DNA of 64,000 nt, taken from positions 1-64,000 of the forward strand of contig JAUILL010000008.1 of the NCBI GenBank assembly GCA_030433335.1, read 5' to 3'. Made by a program: the position numbers and the translations under genes. This document shows, piece by piece, positions 32,954-41,977 of this stretch; the stretch's first letter is position 1; every line of letters begins with the position of its first letter. The DNA comes from Alphaproteobacteria bacterium (lineage in GTDB: Bacteria > Pseudomonadota > Alphaproteobacteria > Rhodobacterales > Rhodobacteraceae). The notes under the pieces were generated by a model. That model worked only from the letters and a program-made list of their open reading frames with translations. It was not told the DNA's origin and made no database searches.

Positions 32954-33576
32954 ATGGGCTCCTCCGCGTCGAGGCAGATGATCCGCTTGATCGCATGATC
33001 GATCGCAAACTGGATGTAGGGATCATGGACAAAGCGCGCTTTGATCTCTTCGAGCGTTGGCAGATCGTCCACGCTGCCGATTTCGCAGAGGCGATCGACC
33101 GCCACCCCGATCACGTTCGGATGGTCTTCGCGGGACAGCAATGCCCGCAGCCACAGGTGCGCTTCGGGGATGGTCAGCAGGCGGATGACGTCCACCGCCA
33201 TGATCCGCATGTCCGGCTCGCTTTCACTAAGCAGGGACTGGATCTTCTGAGAGGATTGCTCGGGCAACTGCTGCAAAGCATAGACAGCCTCGTTCCGGCG
33301 GTCGGCTTCGTCACCGCGCAGCTGCTCGATAAAGAAATCGACGACGTCATCGGAGCCGATCGCAATCATCGAAGAAACCGCAGCACCGCGCACCGATTGC
33401 CGCTCTTCGTGACGCAAGCAATCGGCCAGAACGTCGACGGCCCCCTCCTCGCCATGCAGGGTCACTGCGGCTTCGCGGCGCTGCGCTGCTTCGGGATGCG
33501 CGATCTTCTCCATGGCGTCCTCGACGGTCATGGCATCCGCAACGGGCGCTTTGCTCTGGTTCTTTTTTAAGAGCAT
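32950..33576 (-). CDS. HEAT-repeat protein in the chemotaxis operon
   Basis: ATG 33576 has GGAG about seven bases upstream and overlaps the end of cheB by ten bases. The 208-residue product has repeated two-helix units with the HEAT/PBS-lyase pattern (QRREAAVTLHGEEGAVDVLA, VRGAAVSSMIAIGSDDVVDF, RRNEAVYALQQLPEQSSQ, MRIMAVDVIRLLTIPEAH, NVIGVAVDRLCEIGSVDDL), about five units in all. Such solenoids bind other proteins. Placed between cheB and cheR, it may link adaptation enzymes to the receptor array. It is not a standard chemotaxis component. Confidence 0.8.
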   Translation of the reverse strand: MLLKKNQSKAPVADAMTVEDAMEKIAHPEAAQRREAAVTLHGEEGAVDVLADCLRHEERQSVRGAAVSSMIAIGSDDVVDFFIEQLRGDEADRRNEAVYALQQLPEQSSQKIQSLLSESEPDMRIMAVDVIRLLTIPEAHLWLRALLSREDHPNVIGVAVDRLCEIGSVDDLPTLEEIKARFVHDPYIQFAIDHAIKRIICLDAEEPI

Positions 33577-34658
33577 TGCCGTCTCCTCGCAGGTATCGTG
33601 TTCTCGGTCCACCGCCGCAGTTCGCTTGCGATCCTCTGAACGGGGAGGACACAGGTGGCGCCTCCGTGTTCGATCAGCTGACCCGGCATGCCAAAGACCG
33701 CAGCGGTTTCTTCGGACTCTGCAATTGTCGCGCCACCTTCCTTGTGGATGCGCGCCATTTCTACGGCCCCGTCGTCGCCCATCCCTGTCAGCATCACACC
33801 GATCAGCTTGCGCGCCTCAATATGATCCAGCGCGCTATCGACCATGCGCGACACGCTGGGGTGCCACACATATTTCGGATCAGAGGGCACTGTCGCGGCC
33901 ACGAGCCTATTCAGCTTTTTGCGAACCACAACGTCCCGGCCACCTGCCGCCAGATAGACCGTCCCGGGTTGCAGCGGGCAGGTTTCCGTCAGTTCGACCA
34001 CATCCACTTCGCAAGCTTCGTTCAGTCGGTGAGAGAACGCAGCAGTGAACTTGGGCGGCATGTGCTGCGCAATCAGGATCGGCAGGGGGAAGTCAGCGGG
34101 GATTTCCTCTAGGATGGTCTGAACCGCTCCTGGCCCGCCGGTCGAACTGCCGATCAGCAACAGCTCTGTCCCGACACAATTCGGAAAGCGTGTGCGCTGT
34201 GCCGGAGCCGCAGAGGTTTTAGAGACACGAGGCTTGGCCCCCACCCGCACGCCTCGTCGCGTCCGTGCGCGTGTCTGCGTCGCCATACGGATCTTGCGCT
34301 TCAACTCGTCCATGACGCTGCTCATGTCGACCGAGACGGTCCCGTCGGGCTTGGCGACAAAGTCCACCGCCCCCAATTCCAAGGCCTCGAAGGTCGCCAT
34401 CGCCCCGCGCTCTGTCAGAGAGGACAGCATGATCACCGGACAGGGCCGGATTTCCATGATGTGGGCCAAACAGGTCAGCCCATCCATCTTGGGCATGTTG
34501 ATGTCCAGTGTAATCACATCCGGCTCGAACTGCGCCAACTTCTCCAGAGCGTCTTCGCCATCGCGGGCGAACTCGATCTCTAGGTCGTCCTGATCGGCGA
34601 AGTTTTCGCGCAGGACACGCCGCATCAAAGCGGAATCCTCGACGATCAGAAGCTTCAT
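33567..34658 (-). CDS. cheB: Chemotaxis response regulator-methylesterase CheB
   Basis: The 363-residue product has an N-terminal receiver with D52 (TLDINMPKMDG). A basic linker (about 125-155) follows. The C-terminal methylesterase has the Ser-His-Asp triad in IGSSTGGPGA, AQHMPP and GMGDDG. The first few residues overlap the end of the CheW scaffold gene (ATGA). It would demethylate receptor Glu residues and so balance CheR. Confidence 0.95.
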   Translation of the reverse strand: MKLLIVEDSALMRRVLRENFADQDDLEIEFARDGEDALEKLAQFEPDVITLDINMPKMDGLTCLAHIMEIRPCPVIMLSSLTERGAMATFEALELGAVDFVAKPDGTVSVDMSSVMDELKRKIRMATQTRARTRRGVRVGAKPRVSKTSAAPAQRTRFPNCVGTELLLIGSSTGGPGAVQTILEEIPADFPLPILIAQHMPPKFTAAFSHRLNEACEVDVVELTETCPLQPGTVYLAAGGRDVVVRKKLNRLVAATVPSDPKYVWHPSVSRMVDSALDHIEARKLIGVMLTGMGDDGAVEMARIHKEGGATIAESEETAAVFGMPGQLIEHGGATCVLPVQRIASELRRWTENTIPARRRQCS

Positions 34659-35593
34659 GATGCGGCCACCTCTTCAGCAGCAGCGGCAAGTTCATCGGGG
34701 TCGACAACGTCAAAGGCCCCGCTGTCCAAGACCAGCACCATGCGTTTGCCGCCATGTGTCTTGGCCACGTTCTGGACGTATCGGGCCGCTTCGGAATTCA
34801 AAGTCGGCGGCGCTGTCAGTTCAGATGCGGTGACGGTCAGCACTTCGGTCACGCTATCGACGATATAGCCTGTCAACATGCCCTGCACGTTCAGAACGAT
34901 AATGCGCTGACGCTCACTCCGTTCGCAGGAAGCAAGGTTGAAATACCGGCGCATGTCGATCACCGGCATGACCATACCGCGCAGGTTGATCAGGCCCTCG
35001 ACCTCGGCGCCCGCATTGGGAACGACTACAAAGCTTTCGGGCAAACGGATGATTTCCTGAACCGAGTGAATGCTGATCCCGAAATTCTCTTGGGCCAGCT
35101 TGAAGACCACCAGTTGCTCATCATCGCTGAGGTGCTCGTCCCCTGCCCCACGCATATCGTCTTCCTCCGTCTCTTCGGTGTTCACATCGATGGTCGAGGC
35201 CGCAAGAGCCTCGTCCTCTTCCTTCAGATTCAAACCGCAGAAAATTTCTCTGGCCGACAGGACAGAGATCAGGCGTTTTCCACTGTCCAGTTTGCAGATG
35301 CATTCAATCTCGTCAGAGCCATGGCGTTTGATCCCGTCAGGCACGTCCTCGATAAACTCGTTCGAGATGCGCAGAACTTCGCGAGCCCGGTCGACGATGA
35401 CCCCGAAACGACGCACGGCACCGTCTCTGTCCGGAATTTGCAGAACGACAACGCGGTTGCTGTCATTCGCCTCTTCTCGCGCAACACCCAGACAGGTGCG
35501 CAGGCTGATCAGCGGCAGAACGCGGTCGCGCAAGCTGGTCAATCCAACGACGGCATCCGGCGAATTCGGAACTTCCGAGATCATCTCTGGCAC
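34655..35593 (-). CDS. C-terminal piece of the split CheW scaffold (domains 2 partial and 3)
   Basis: The 312-residue frame begins at a GTG that is really the Val of RVPEM inside CheW domain 2; no ribosome site precedes it. Domain 2 continues to about residue 125 (SLRDRVLPLISL, FGVIVDRAREVL). A Glu/Asp-rich linker follows (NTEETEEDD), then a complete third CheW domain (LVVFKLAQENFGISIHSVQEIIRLP, GLINLRGMVMPVIDMR). Its end overlaps cheB. Confidence 0.75.
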   Translation of the reverse strand: MPEMISEVPNSPDAVVGLTSLRDRVLPLISLRTCLGVAREEANDSNRVVVLQIPDRDGAVRRFGVIVDRAREVLRISNEFIEDVPDGIKRHGSDEIECICKLDSGKRLISVLSAREIFCGLNLKEEDEALAASTIDVNTEETEEDDMRGAGDEHLSDDEQLVVFKLAQENFGISIHSVQEIIRLPESFVVVPNAGAEVEGLINLRGMVMPVIDMRRYFNLASCERSERQRIIVLNVQGMLTGYIVDSVTEVLTVTASELTAPPTLNSEAARYVQNVAKTHGGKRMVLVLDSGAFDVVDPDELAAAAEEVAAS

Positions 35594-35616
35594 GCGAACA
35601 ATCTCGTCTACATCCG

Positions 35617-36270
35617 TCAGATTGAAGCATATTCCTCGTTCCCGATAGACAGGGACACGATTTGCAGAACGTCATCGTCAGAGCCTTCTGATCCGCCTTC
35701 GGCCGCATCAAACCCGCGACTGCTTCCCGCGCTCGAGCCGATGACCGATCCGCCTTCGGGCTGACCCCCACGCGCTTGCAGGTTCGCGAAATCCGGCAGA
35801 CGGCTGGGATCGAACAACTGCACCAGATCGTGGTTCCCGAGGTTTTTGACCACCCCCGTCAACAACTCCGACGCGACGGTTTTCTCAATCGCCTCGGCGT
35901 CTTCGATCCGGTCTTCAGGGACGTTCAGAACCTGCGCGACCCGGTCCACAACCAGTCCCACCTTGAACCTGTCTTCGACGACAATCACGCGGGATGCGTC
36001 GCTGGTCTCTGGCGCTGAGACACCCAGCATCTTGCGCAGGTCAAACACCGGCAGGATTTCCCCGCGCAGGTTGGCCAGCCCCAGCATCGTAGAAGGCGTC
36101 ATAGGCACGCGCGCCAGTTCGGGCACGCGGATGATTTCCTGTACCATCTCGATCCCGAAGCCAAAGAGCTCGTCCCGGATCAGAAAACTCACATATTGTA
36201 GAACAGAACCGATCTGTTCCTCTTCCGCATCAAGATCGGAAAAACTGCCTTGATCAAGCTGGCCCATCAT
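35617..36270 (-). CDS. N-terminal piece of the split CheW scaffold (domain 1)
   Basis: The 217-residue frame starts at ATG 36270 with GGAGGGG upstream. Residues about 24-165 form one complete CheW domain (YVSFLIRDELFGFGIEMVQ, NLRGEILPVFDLRKML, VGLVVDRVAQVL). A Gly/Ser-rich linker (GGQPEGGSVIGSSAGSS) leads into the first strand of a second CheW domain, where the frame breaks. As it stands this piece could still act as a one-domain CheW. Confidence 0.8.
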   Translation of the reverse strand: MMGQLDQGSFSDLDAEEEQIGSVLQYVSFLIRDELFGFGIEMVQEIIRVPELARVPMTPSTMLGLANLRGEILPVFDLRKMLGVSAPETSDASRVIVVEDRFKVGLVVDRVAQVLNVPEDRIEDAEAIEKTVASELLTGVVKNLGNHDLVQLFDPSRLPDFANLQARGGQPEGGSVIGSSAGSSRGFDAAEGGSEGSDDDVLQIVSLSIGNEEYASI

Positions 36271-36332
36271 ACCCCTCCAGATTGAAAACCCGGTCGGGGG
36301 CCCTGCGCACAGAGCCGCCCGCCCACAGGTGA

Positions 36333-38273
36333 TTAGCCAAGCTGAAGCTCGTCAGCCGATGCCGCGATATTGTCGATCGCAATGGACAGCTCTTCCGCGC
36401 CTTTGCCTTGCTCGGTCGCCGCGATCGAGGCCTGATTGGCTGCGGTTTGCGCCTCTTCGGCGGCTGCAGCGATCTGCTCCATGCCCTGCTTTGCGGTCGA
36501 AACAGCCTCTAGGATTTCGTCGGCCGAGTTGACGATTTCCTGGTTGCCGTCGAGAACAATCTTCATGTCGCGCGCAACGGTTTCCAGCAAAGAGGTGGTC
36601 GCCTTGGCCCGATCGACTTCCATCAGAGCGGTCTCGGCGGTTTCGGTCAGGTCAGTGCGCACAATCGCGATTTGGTCCTGAATGCCTTTGACCATGTCTT
36701 TGATTTCGTCCGCGTTTTTCTGCGCGTCTTCGGCAAGGTTCTGAATGTCCGTCGAAACAACGGCAAAGCCTTTGCCGTATTCACCGGCGCGGGCCGCTTC
36801 GACAGCACCGTTTACTGCCAGCATGTTGGTCTGGATCGCCACGTTCGCAATCGCGTCCACGATCTTGTCAATGCGGCGGCTGACGACATCCAATTCCTGA
36901 ATTTCGGAAACCGAGCGTTGGCCCGCAGTCATCGCCTCACTCACGCCGCGGATGATATTCTCAATCGCGGTGCGGTTCTCGATCAGCAGATTGCTGATCA
37001 GACCGCCTTTTTCAAGCGCAGCACCTGCGTTCTCTTTGGACAGCTTCGAGTTGGTTTCGATCTGGGTAATGCCGGCAACACCCTCTTCAACTGCAGAGGC
37101 CTGCAGTGTCGCGGTGTCGAGGATCTGAGAGATCGCAGTCGTAATTTCGGTGCTGGCACGGTTCAGCTCTTCGATGGTCGCGGCCAGTTCTTCGGACGCT
37201 GCGGCCATCTCTTCCGAGGCCTTGGTGATGTCGCTGGCGGTGCTCAGTTCTTCGGCGATCTCGACCAGTTCGGTGGCTGCACGCTCTGCTTCAGACAAAG
37301 CTTGGTTCTGGGTCTCGACCGTTTTCGAAGCCTGATCCGCGCCTGCTGACTGTTCTTCGGCAGCGGCCGCGATCTGTTCCGCGCCCTTCAGCGCCTGCTC
37401 TGCGGCAGCGCCCATCTCGTTGGCATTGCGGGACAGAACTTCCGCGCCGCCCGCAATCACCTCCATATCCTCGCGGATTTTTTCTAGGTTGTCGGTGACC
37501 GAGCGGCACTTTTCGACTTCATCGGCTGCAGTGTTCGCGGCAGAGCCCACATTCTCGGACAGAACGCTCGCCTTTTCCTGAATGTTGCGCACCAGCCCGT
37601 CGATGTCGGTCGCGTTGCGCTCTGACGCTTCGGCCAGCTTGCGGACGGTATCTGCAACAACAGCAAAGCCCTTGCCGTGCTTGCCGGCGCGCGCCGCTTC
37701 GATCGCAGCGTTCAGAGCCAGCAGGTTGGTTTGGTCGGCAATCCGGATCACCTGATTGACAGCTTCAATCACGTTCTGTGCCTGATTTTCCAGGTCCTGC
37801 ATCAGCTTGACCGACGCAAACTGGCTCTTTGCGCTCTGATCCACGCTATTGATCAGATTGTTGACGCCCTTGTCCGTCTCGACCAGCAGCGTCTGCAATT
37901 TCTCGGTCACCTCGAGCGACTTCTTCGCCGCCTCGGCCTGAAGTCCCACACGGCGGTTGACTTGGGTCATCGACGCCGCGCTTTCCTCACTCGCAGAGGC
38001 CGCCTCGACCGCACCGCGTGCGATCTGCGTCATTGCTCCAGAGAGCTGCTGCGTGGCGGCGCTGGCCTCCTGAACACCTGCGCTCAGTTCTGCACAGGCG
38101 GCACCAATCGCATCAGCGGTCTGCTTGCGCTTGGCCACGGTCCGCGCGCGCTGACGCTTTTGGTCAACCGCGCTGGCTGCAGGTTTCGAACGGGTGGTCG
38201 GAGTGTCATCGGACCCCGAAGCTCCTGCTGAACGAGGTGCCGGAGTTCCAGTTTTTTGCTTCACAAGCGCCAT
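36333..38273 (-). CDS. Soluble chemoreceptor with two signalling hairpins
   Basis: ATG 38273 has GGGGA upstream and gives 646 residues. There is no membrane segment and no recognisable sensor domain: after a basic, disordered N-terminus (to about residue 55) everything is coiled coil. Two complete MCP hairpin tips are present, [19 protein letters not shown] at about 180-197 and [19 protein letters not shown] at about 479-497. Both carry the GKGFAVV continuation, and the tips are 300 residues apart. This looks like a tandem duplication within one chain. It is the first gene of the chemotaxis operon, so it is its dedicated cytoplasmic receptor. What it senses is not visible; partner proteins may bring the signal. 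Confidence 0.85.
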   Translation of the reverse strand: MALVKQKTGTPAPRSAGASGSDDTPTTRSKPAASAVDQKRQRARTVAKRKQTADAIGAACAELSAGVQEASAATQQLSGAMTQIARGAVEAASASEESAASMTQVNRRVGLQAEAAKKSLEVTEKLQTLLVETDKGVNNLINSVDQSAKSQFASVKLMQDLENQAQNVIEAVNQVIRIADQTNLLALNAAIEAARAGKHGKGFAVVADTVRKLAEASERNATDIDGLVRNIQEKASVLSENVGSAANTAADEVEKCRSVTDNLEKIREDMEVIAGGAEVLSRNANEMGAAAEQALKGAEQIAAAAEEQSAGADQASKTVETQNQALSEAERAATELVEIAEELSTASDITKASEEMAAASEELAATIEELNRASTEITTAISQILDTATLQASAVEEGVAGITQIETNSKLSKENAGAALEKGGLISNLLIENRTAIENIIRGVSEAMTAGQRSVSEIQELDVVSRRIDKIVDAIANVAIQTNMLAVNGAVEAARAGEYGKGFAVVSTDIQNLAEDAQKNADEIKDMVKGIQDQIAIVRTDLTETAETALMEVDRAKATTSLLETVARDMKIVLDGNQEIVNSADEILEAVSTAKQGMEQIAAAAEEAQTAANQASIAATEQGKGAEELSIAIDNIAASADELQLG

Positions 38274-38743
38274 AAGTGTATCCCCTGGATGACGTAAACA
38301 GAAAAAGGTGGCGCCGTGTTCGGTCTTATCACCTAACAGCAGACTCAACGCCAGAGGATGCAATTAATTAAGAAATTCACCTGAATTCAGAGAATGAAAT
38401 TCGATAAGCGGCCACTCACCGAAGTATTATCGTCAGAGAGGTGCCCACACTATGGTGTGCGCAAGTATTAATTCGAGACGGACTAAAAAAGATACGTATA
38501 AACAATTACTTGAGTGACACCCCCAGCGAGGGATCTGGGATTTTTTCTTATCCATCAATTAATTACGTTTGAAATATCAGATATTCAAAAGCTGTAATTT
38601 CGATAGGTCTACCGCATGCGCACAAGTTCCCGTAGACTTATGCGGTTTTTAATATGTGACCTCGAATTACTTTTCTGTTTTTTACTTCGATGGGGGTAAA
38701 ACAAACAACCTCCGCAGTATGGATAACCGAAGCCCAAGCGCTC
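38274..38743. other. AT-rich intergenic region upstream of the chemotaxis operon
   Basis: This 470-base stretch has no supported gene. It should hold the promoter of the chemotaxis operon. It contains a perfect hairpin CACAC-TATG-GTGTG (38446-38459) and a terminator-like element on the + strand at 38522-38546. There is no + strand gene in front of that element, which raises the possibility of a short untranslated RNA. Confidence 0.5.
38522..38546 (+). terminator. Orphan Rho-independent terminator candidate
   Basis: CCCAG at 38522-38526 pairs with CTGGG at 38535-38539, followed by A and six T. The stem is only 5 bp with an 8-base loop, so the strength is modest. No annotated + strand gene ends before it: the nearest gene to the left runs leftward from 38273. 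Confidence 0.4.
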
Positions 38744-39772
38744 TTAATCTGGTGCACCCTTGCGACGACCTTCACGCCATTTCGAAGGGGACTGGCCCGT
38801 CACTCTCGAAAACTCTCGGTTGAAATTCGACTTGCTGGCAAAGCCGGACATCATCGAGATCGCAAGGATGGTATCGCTCGTTGTTTCCAAGAGGTGACAG
38901 GCATCCTTGATCCTGAAGTCGTTGACGAACTGCGACACGCTCTGACCGCGATGCCGGTTGATCGCATTGGACACCCGCCGGTCCGGCAAAGACAACCGGC
39001 GCGCCAAGCGCCGCAACGTCAATTCCTCATCCCGGTGCAACAGCTCTGTCGTGAACAGCTTTTCGAGGCGTTCAATGATCTGGGCATCTTCGTCGGTGGG
39101 CGCTTCGACCGGCTCGGGCTCGGTGATTGCACTGTCCGTTTCGGTGACCCGCCCTGTGGTCGCACAGAGTCCAATCACCAGCACTGACAAGGATTGCGCT
39201 ACCCCGACGAGGAGCGGCACATGTCGCCCGCCCTGCAAGATAAAGTCCGCCAAGATCGCGGCGTCGATCACCCCGGAAGCCATTAGGGCCGCGGAGGTCA
39301 ACACCATCGCGCGCGTTATCCTGCCTGCATCCCCCAAGGGCGACAGGACCAGACCATCCTGCCCCCTCCGAGCATTCCGCAGAAGTGCGCCTCCGAAACC
39401 GAGATAGGTCAACATGATCATCCCGTCGGCCAAGTCTGGGGCAATCGCCGTCACGCACCATGTCATGCCGACGACCGCCAGAGGCCAAAGCTCTTTTCGC
39501 CGGAGTTGCGTCGACAGACTGCGGTAGGCAAGGAAGACAACAACCGGTGGCAGTGGCGCGAGAAATGCGCTGGGCCAACGCGCCCAGTCCAGTGCATACC
39601 CCCAGCGCAAAGTGACCAACAAAGACTGCAGCGCCAACAGCAGTATGACACCGAAAAACAATTGATGCGGGCGCTGGCGCATGTCTTGGGTCCGCAAGAA
39701 CCACAGACAGGCCAGACACAGGAGCAAACAGGAAAAAAGCGGAAGCGGAACGAAGATCATAGGAAATAGCAT
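38744..39772 (-). CDS. AraC-family regulator with a multi-span membrane N-terminus
   Basis: The 342-residue product has about six or seven hydrophobic segments in the first 205 residues (from LFPMIFVPLPLFSCLLLCLA to VAQSLSVLVIGLCATT). A polar linker leads to a C-terminal AraC DNA-binding domain (LTLRRLARRLSLPDRRVSNAI, then SMMSGFASKSNFNREFSRVTG). Such proteins sense a signal at the membrane and bind DNA directly from there. The divergent exported alpha/beta hydrolase, 124 bases away, is the obvious target. Confidence 0.85.
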   Translation of the reverse strand: MLFPMIFVPLPLFSCLLLCLACLWFLRTQDMRQRPHQLFFGVILLLALQSLLVTLRWGYALDWARWPSAFLAPLPPVVVFLAYRSLSTQLRRKELWPLAVVGMTWCVTAIAPDLADGMIMLTYLGFGGALLRNARRGQDGLVLSPLGDAGRITRAMVLTSAALMASGVIDAAILADFILQGGRHVPLLVGVAQSLSVLVIGLCATTGRVTETDSAITEPEPVEAPTDEDAQIIERLEKLFTTELLHRDEELTLRRLARRLSLPDRRVSNAINRHRGQSVSQFVNDFRIKDACHLLETTSDTILAISMMSGFASKSNFNREFSRVTGQSPSKWREGRRKGAPD

Positions 39773-39896
39773 TAGGTCTCAATGGCCTGACCCTATCCTG
39801 AAACGCGATCTGGCACGACCTAAAACGCGTTCGAGGACGTTTTGGCAGGATCGCTTGGGTAAAACCGTCACAGAGTTCCAACGACGGAGAGCCACC

Positions 39897-40988
39897 ATGC
39901 CTCGCTTCACCACCATCCTGAAAAGCAGCGCCTGCGCCATTGCCATTGGGCTTGCGGCTTGGGCCGGATATGAACTGACGCGCCCTACTTATGACGGCAG
40001 CGCGGGCATTGCCTATGGCTCTGCCTATGCGCCGGTTCGGGGCCAAGCGGTCGGCTTTCATATTTGGTACCCGGCAAAATCTGGCGGCAAAGCAGTCACT
40101 GTCGGCGGAAACGGCGTGTTCTACGGCACCCCTGCGGGACGGCGCGCGCCACATCGGGACGGCGCGTTTCCGACGATCATCATGTCCCACGGTGCAGGCG
40201 GAAATGCAGGCCAGTTTGGATGGATCGCCTCGAAACTGGCAAAAGCCGGGTTCGTCGTTTTGCTACCAAACCACCCCGGAACGACGTCGGGCAATGCCTC
40301 GGCGGAGGCGGCGGTGAGGGTGTGGGAGCGGCCTGCAGACCTGACTGCCGTGCTGGATGAGGTGGTGAACAATCTCGCCGACTATCCCTATGTCGATTTG
40401 CAGCGGCTCGGCGTGCTCGGGTTCTCTGCCGGAGGGTACACCGCGCTGGCCGTGTCAGGGGCACGGGTCGACCCTGCGAAATTGCAGCGCTTTTGCGATG
40501 GTTCGGATCACGGCATGTCGGACTGCGCTTTTCTTGCGCGCTATGGCATTGATCTGCACCAGATGGACCTATCGCCCGCCGCGAAGGATTTGCGCGACCC
40601 TAGGATCACTGCGGCAGTCGTCATCGATCCGGGCATCGCGAGTACGCTCACCCCACAGAGCCTGTCCGACATTGGCATTCCTGTGAGCCTAATCAATCTG
40701 GGCCAAGAAGCCGTCGTCCCCGAAGGCGTCCATGCGCGCAAGATCGCAGAAACCATCCCGAACGCCCGATACGACACCATTCCTGATGCATTGCACTTCA
40801 GCTTTCTGGCAGAATGCAAACCGGCGGGCGCGTCGATCCTTGAGCGGGAAGGAGAGCCAGATCCCCTCTGCGCGGACGCCGGAGGACGCGACCGCAGTGC
40901 CCTGCACACAGAGTTGGCCGAGAGGATCATCACCGCATTCCGCAGGGATCTGGTCGGTCTCAACGTTGCACATGCCTCCACGCGCTAG
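39897..40988 (+). CDS. Exported or membrane-anchored alpha/beta hydrolase
   Basis: ATG 39897 has GGAG upstream; the longer frame covers the divergent promoter. The 363-residue product starts with one hydrophobic segment (SSACAIAIGLAAWAGYEL), a signal or anchor. The hydrolase fold follows: HGAGGNAGQF as oxyanion loop, GFSAGG as nucleophile elbow, and ALHFSF holding the likely His. It resembles the dienelactone-hydrolase or platelet-activating-factor-acetylhydrolase type of predicted exported esterase. The substrate is unknown. Control by the divergent membrane AraC protein is likely. Confidence 0.8.
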   Translation: MPRFTTILKSSACAIAIGLAAWAGYELTRPTYDGSAGIAYGSAYAPVRGQAVGFHIWYPAKSGGKAVTVGGNGVFYGTPAGRRAPHRDGAFPTIIMSHGAGGNAGQFGWIASKLAKAGFVVLLPNHPGTTSGNASAEAAVRVWERPADLTAVLDEVVNNLADYPYVDLQRLGVLGFSAGGYTALAVSGARVDPAKLQRFCDGSDHGMSDCAFLARYGIDLHQMDLSPAAKDLRDPRITAAVVIDPGIASTLTPQSLSDIGIPVSLINLGQEAVVPEGVHARKIAETIPNARYDTIPDALHFSFLAECKPAGASILEREGEPDPLCADAGGRDRSALHTELAERIITAFRRDLVGLNVAHASTR

Positions 40989-41163
40989 CTCGAACCTGCT
41001 TGGTACATAGGGTGTCAGTAACGCGCATTGACTTGGCTCGGCTTGTAGAGTTCGATTTCCTTCACGTCGTCTCGGAGGAGGAGTTGAGACCGATGCACAC
41101 CCCAAGTTTGCCCCCCTGTGTGGTCAGAGGGGCCAGCCCAGTTACGGCACTGGCGCCACATGC

Positions 41164-41973
41164 ATGGCTGGCGCCCGCATGACTGATATTTTGCTGAAAG
41201 CGTTGGACGCCGATGGTGTCCTGCGCCTGACCTTGAACACACCAGCCAAACGCAACGCCTTGTCCGAAGAGATGCTGGTCGCTTTGTCGGCGGCTTTGGG
41301 CGATGCCTCGAACGACCCAGCGACGCGCGTCATCGTTCTGGCCGCGAATGGGCCTGCCTTTTGCGCTGGTCACGACCTGAAAGAACTCACCGCTGCACGG
41401 GCCGCCCCTGATCGCGGAAGAGAGGTGTTCACGCGGATCATGACGCTCTGTTCCACGGTCATGCAGCAGATCGTTAAGTGCCCCAAACCGGTGATCGCCG
41501 AAGTCGATGGCATCGCCACCGCAGCGGGCTGCCAGTTGGTGGCCAGTTGCGATCTAGCCGTCGGATCTGACGCTGCGAAGTTCAGCACGCCGGGGGTGCA
41601 TATCGGGCTCTTTTGCTCGACCCCCATGGTCGCGCTCTCGCGGAACCTATCAAACAAGCATGCCATGGAAATGCTGCTGACCGGAGACATGGTGCCGGCG
41701 CCCCGCGCGGCAGAGATCGGGCTGATCAACCATGCCGTTTCTGCGGACGCATTGACAGACACCACGATGGCTCTGGCGCGCAAGATCGCTAGCAAATCCA
41801 GCATGACATTAGCAACCGGCAAAAAGGCGTTCTACGCGCAGCGCGAGATGCCACTGGCTGACGCCTACGCCCACGCGGCCCAAGTCATGGTCGAGAACAT
41901 GCTCGCCCGCGACGCGGAAGAAGGCATTCAGGCCTTCATCGAAAAGCGCGCCCCACATTGGCAGGACAAGTAA
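41164..41973 (+). CDS. Enoyl-CoA hydratase/isomerase family protein
   Basis: The 269-residue product (264 if ATG 41179 is used) is a crotonase: LTLNTPAKRNALS near the start, the oxyanion-hole motif AFCAGHDLKEL, and CDLAVGSDAAKFSTPGVHIGLF. The usual second catalytic Glu is not in its place: TPGVHIGLF has Val-His. It resembles the ECHDC3 group more than a standard hydratase. It is followed four bases later by an acyl-CoA synthetase, suggesting a two-gene operon for activation and conversion of a carboxylic acid. Confidence 0.85.
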   Translation: MAGARMTDILLKALDADGVLRLTLNTPAKRNALSEEMLVALSAALGDASNDPATRVIVLAANGPAFCAGHDLKELTAARAAPDRGREVFTRIMTLCSTVMQQIVKCPKPVIAEVDGIATAAGCQLVASCDLAVGSDAAKFSTPGVHIGLFCSTPMVALSRNLSNKHAMEMLLTGDMVPAPRAAEIGLINHAVSADALTDTTMALARKIASKSSMTLATGKKAFYAQREMPLADAYAHAAQVMVENMLARDAEEGIQAFIEKRAPHWQDK

Positions 41974-41977
41974 TAGA

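Larger units (their letters stand above)
34655..36270 (-). pseudogene. cheW: Triple-CheW scaffold gene split by a one-base deletion
   Basis: Two adjacent ORFs in different frames together make one protein. The first (35617-36270) has a complete CheW domain and then the opening of a second, IVSLSIGNEEYA, before stopping. The second (34655-35593) opens inside a CheW domain at PEMISEVPNSPDAV and then has a third domain. In the second frame the bases between them read FNLTDVDEIVRV, which is exactly the missing CheW segment. Adding one T to the TT at 35625-35626 (+ strand AA) restores a 538-residue protein with three CheW domains. The rest of the operon looks intact, so a sequencing error or a recent mutation is more likely than an old pseudogene. 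Ribosomal frameshifting is possible but lacks a classic slippery run. Confidence 0.8.

Noticed and set aside
38744-40190. A - strand frame running from 40190 into the AraC gene region
   Set aside because: It is a shadow covering the divergent promoter and the hydrolase gene in the wrong direction.
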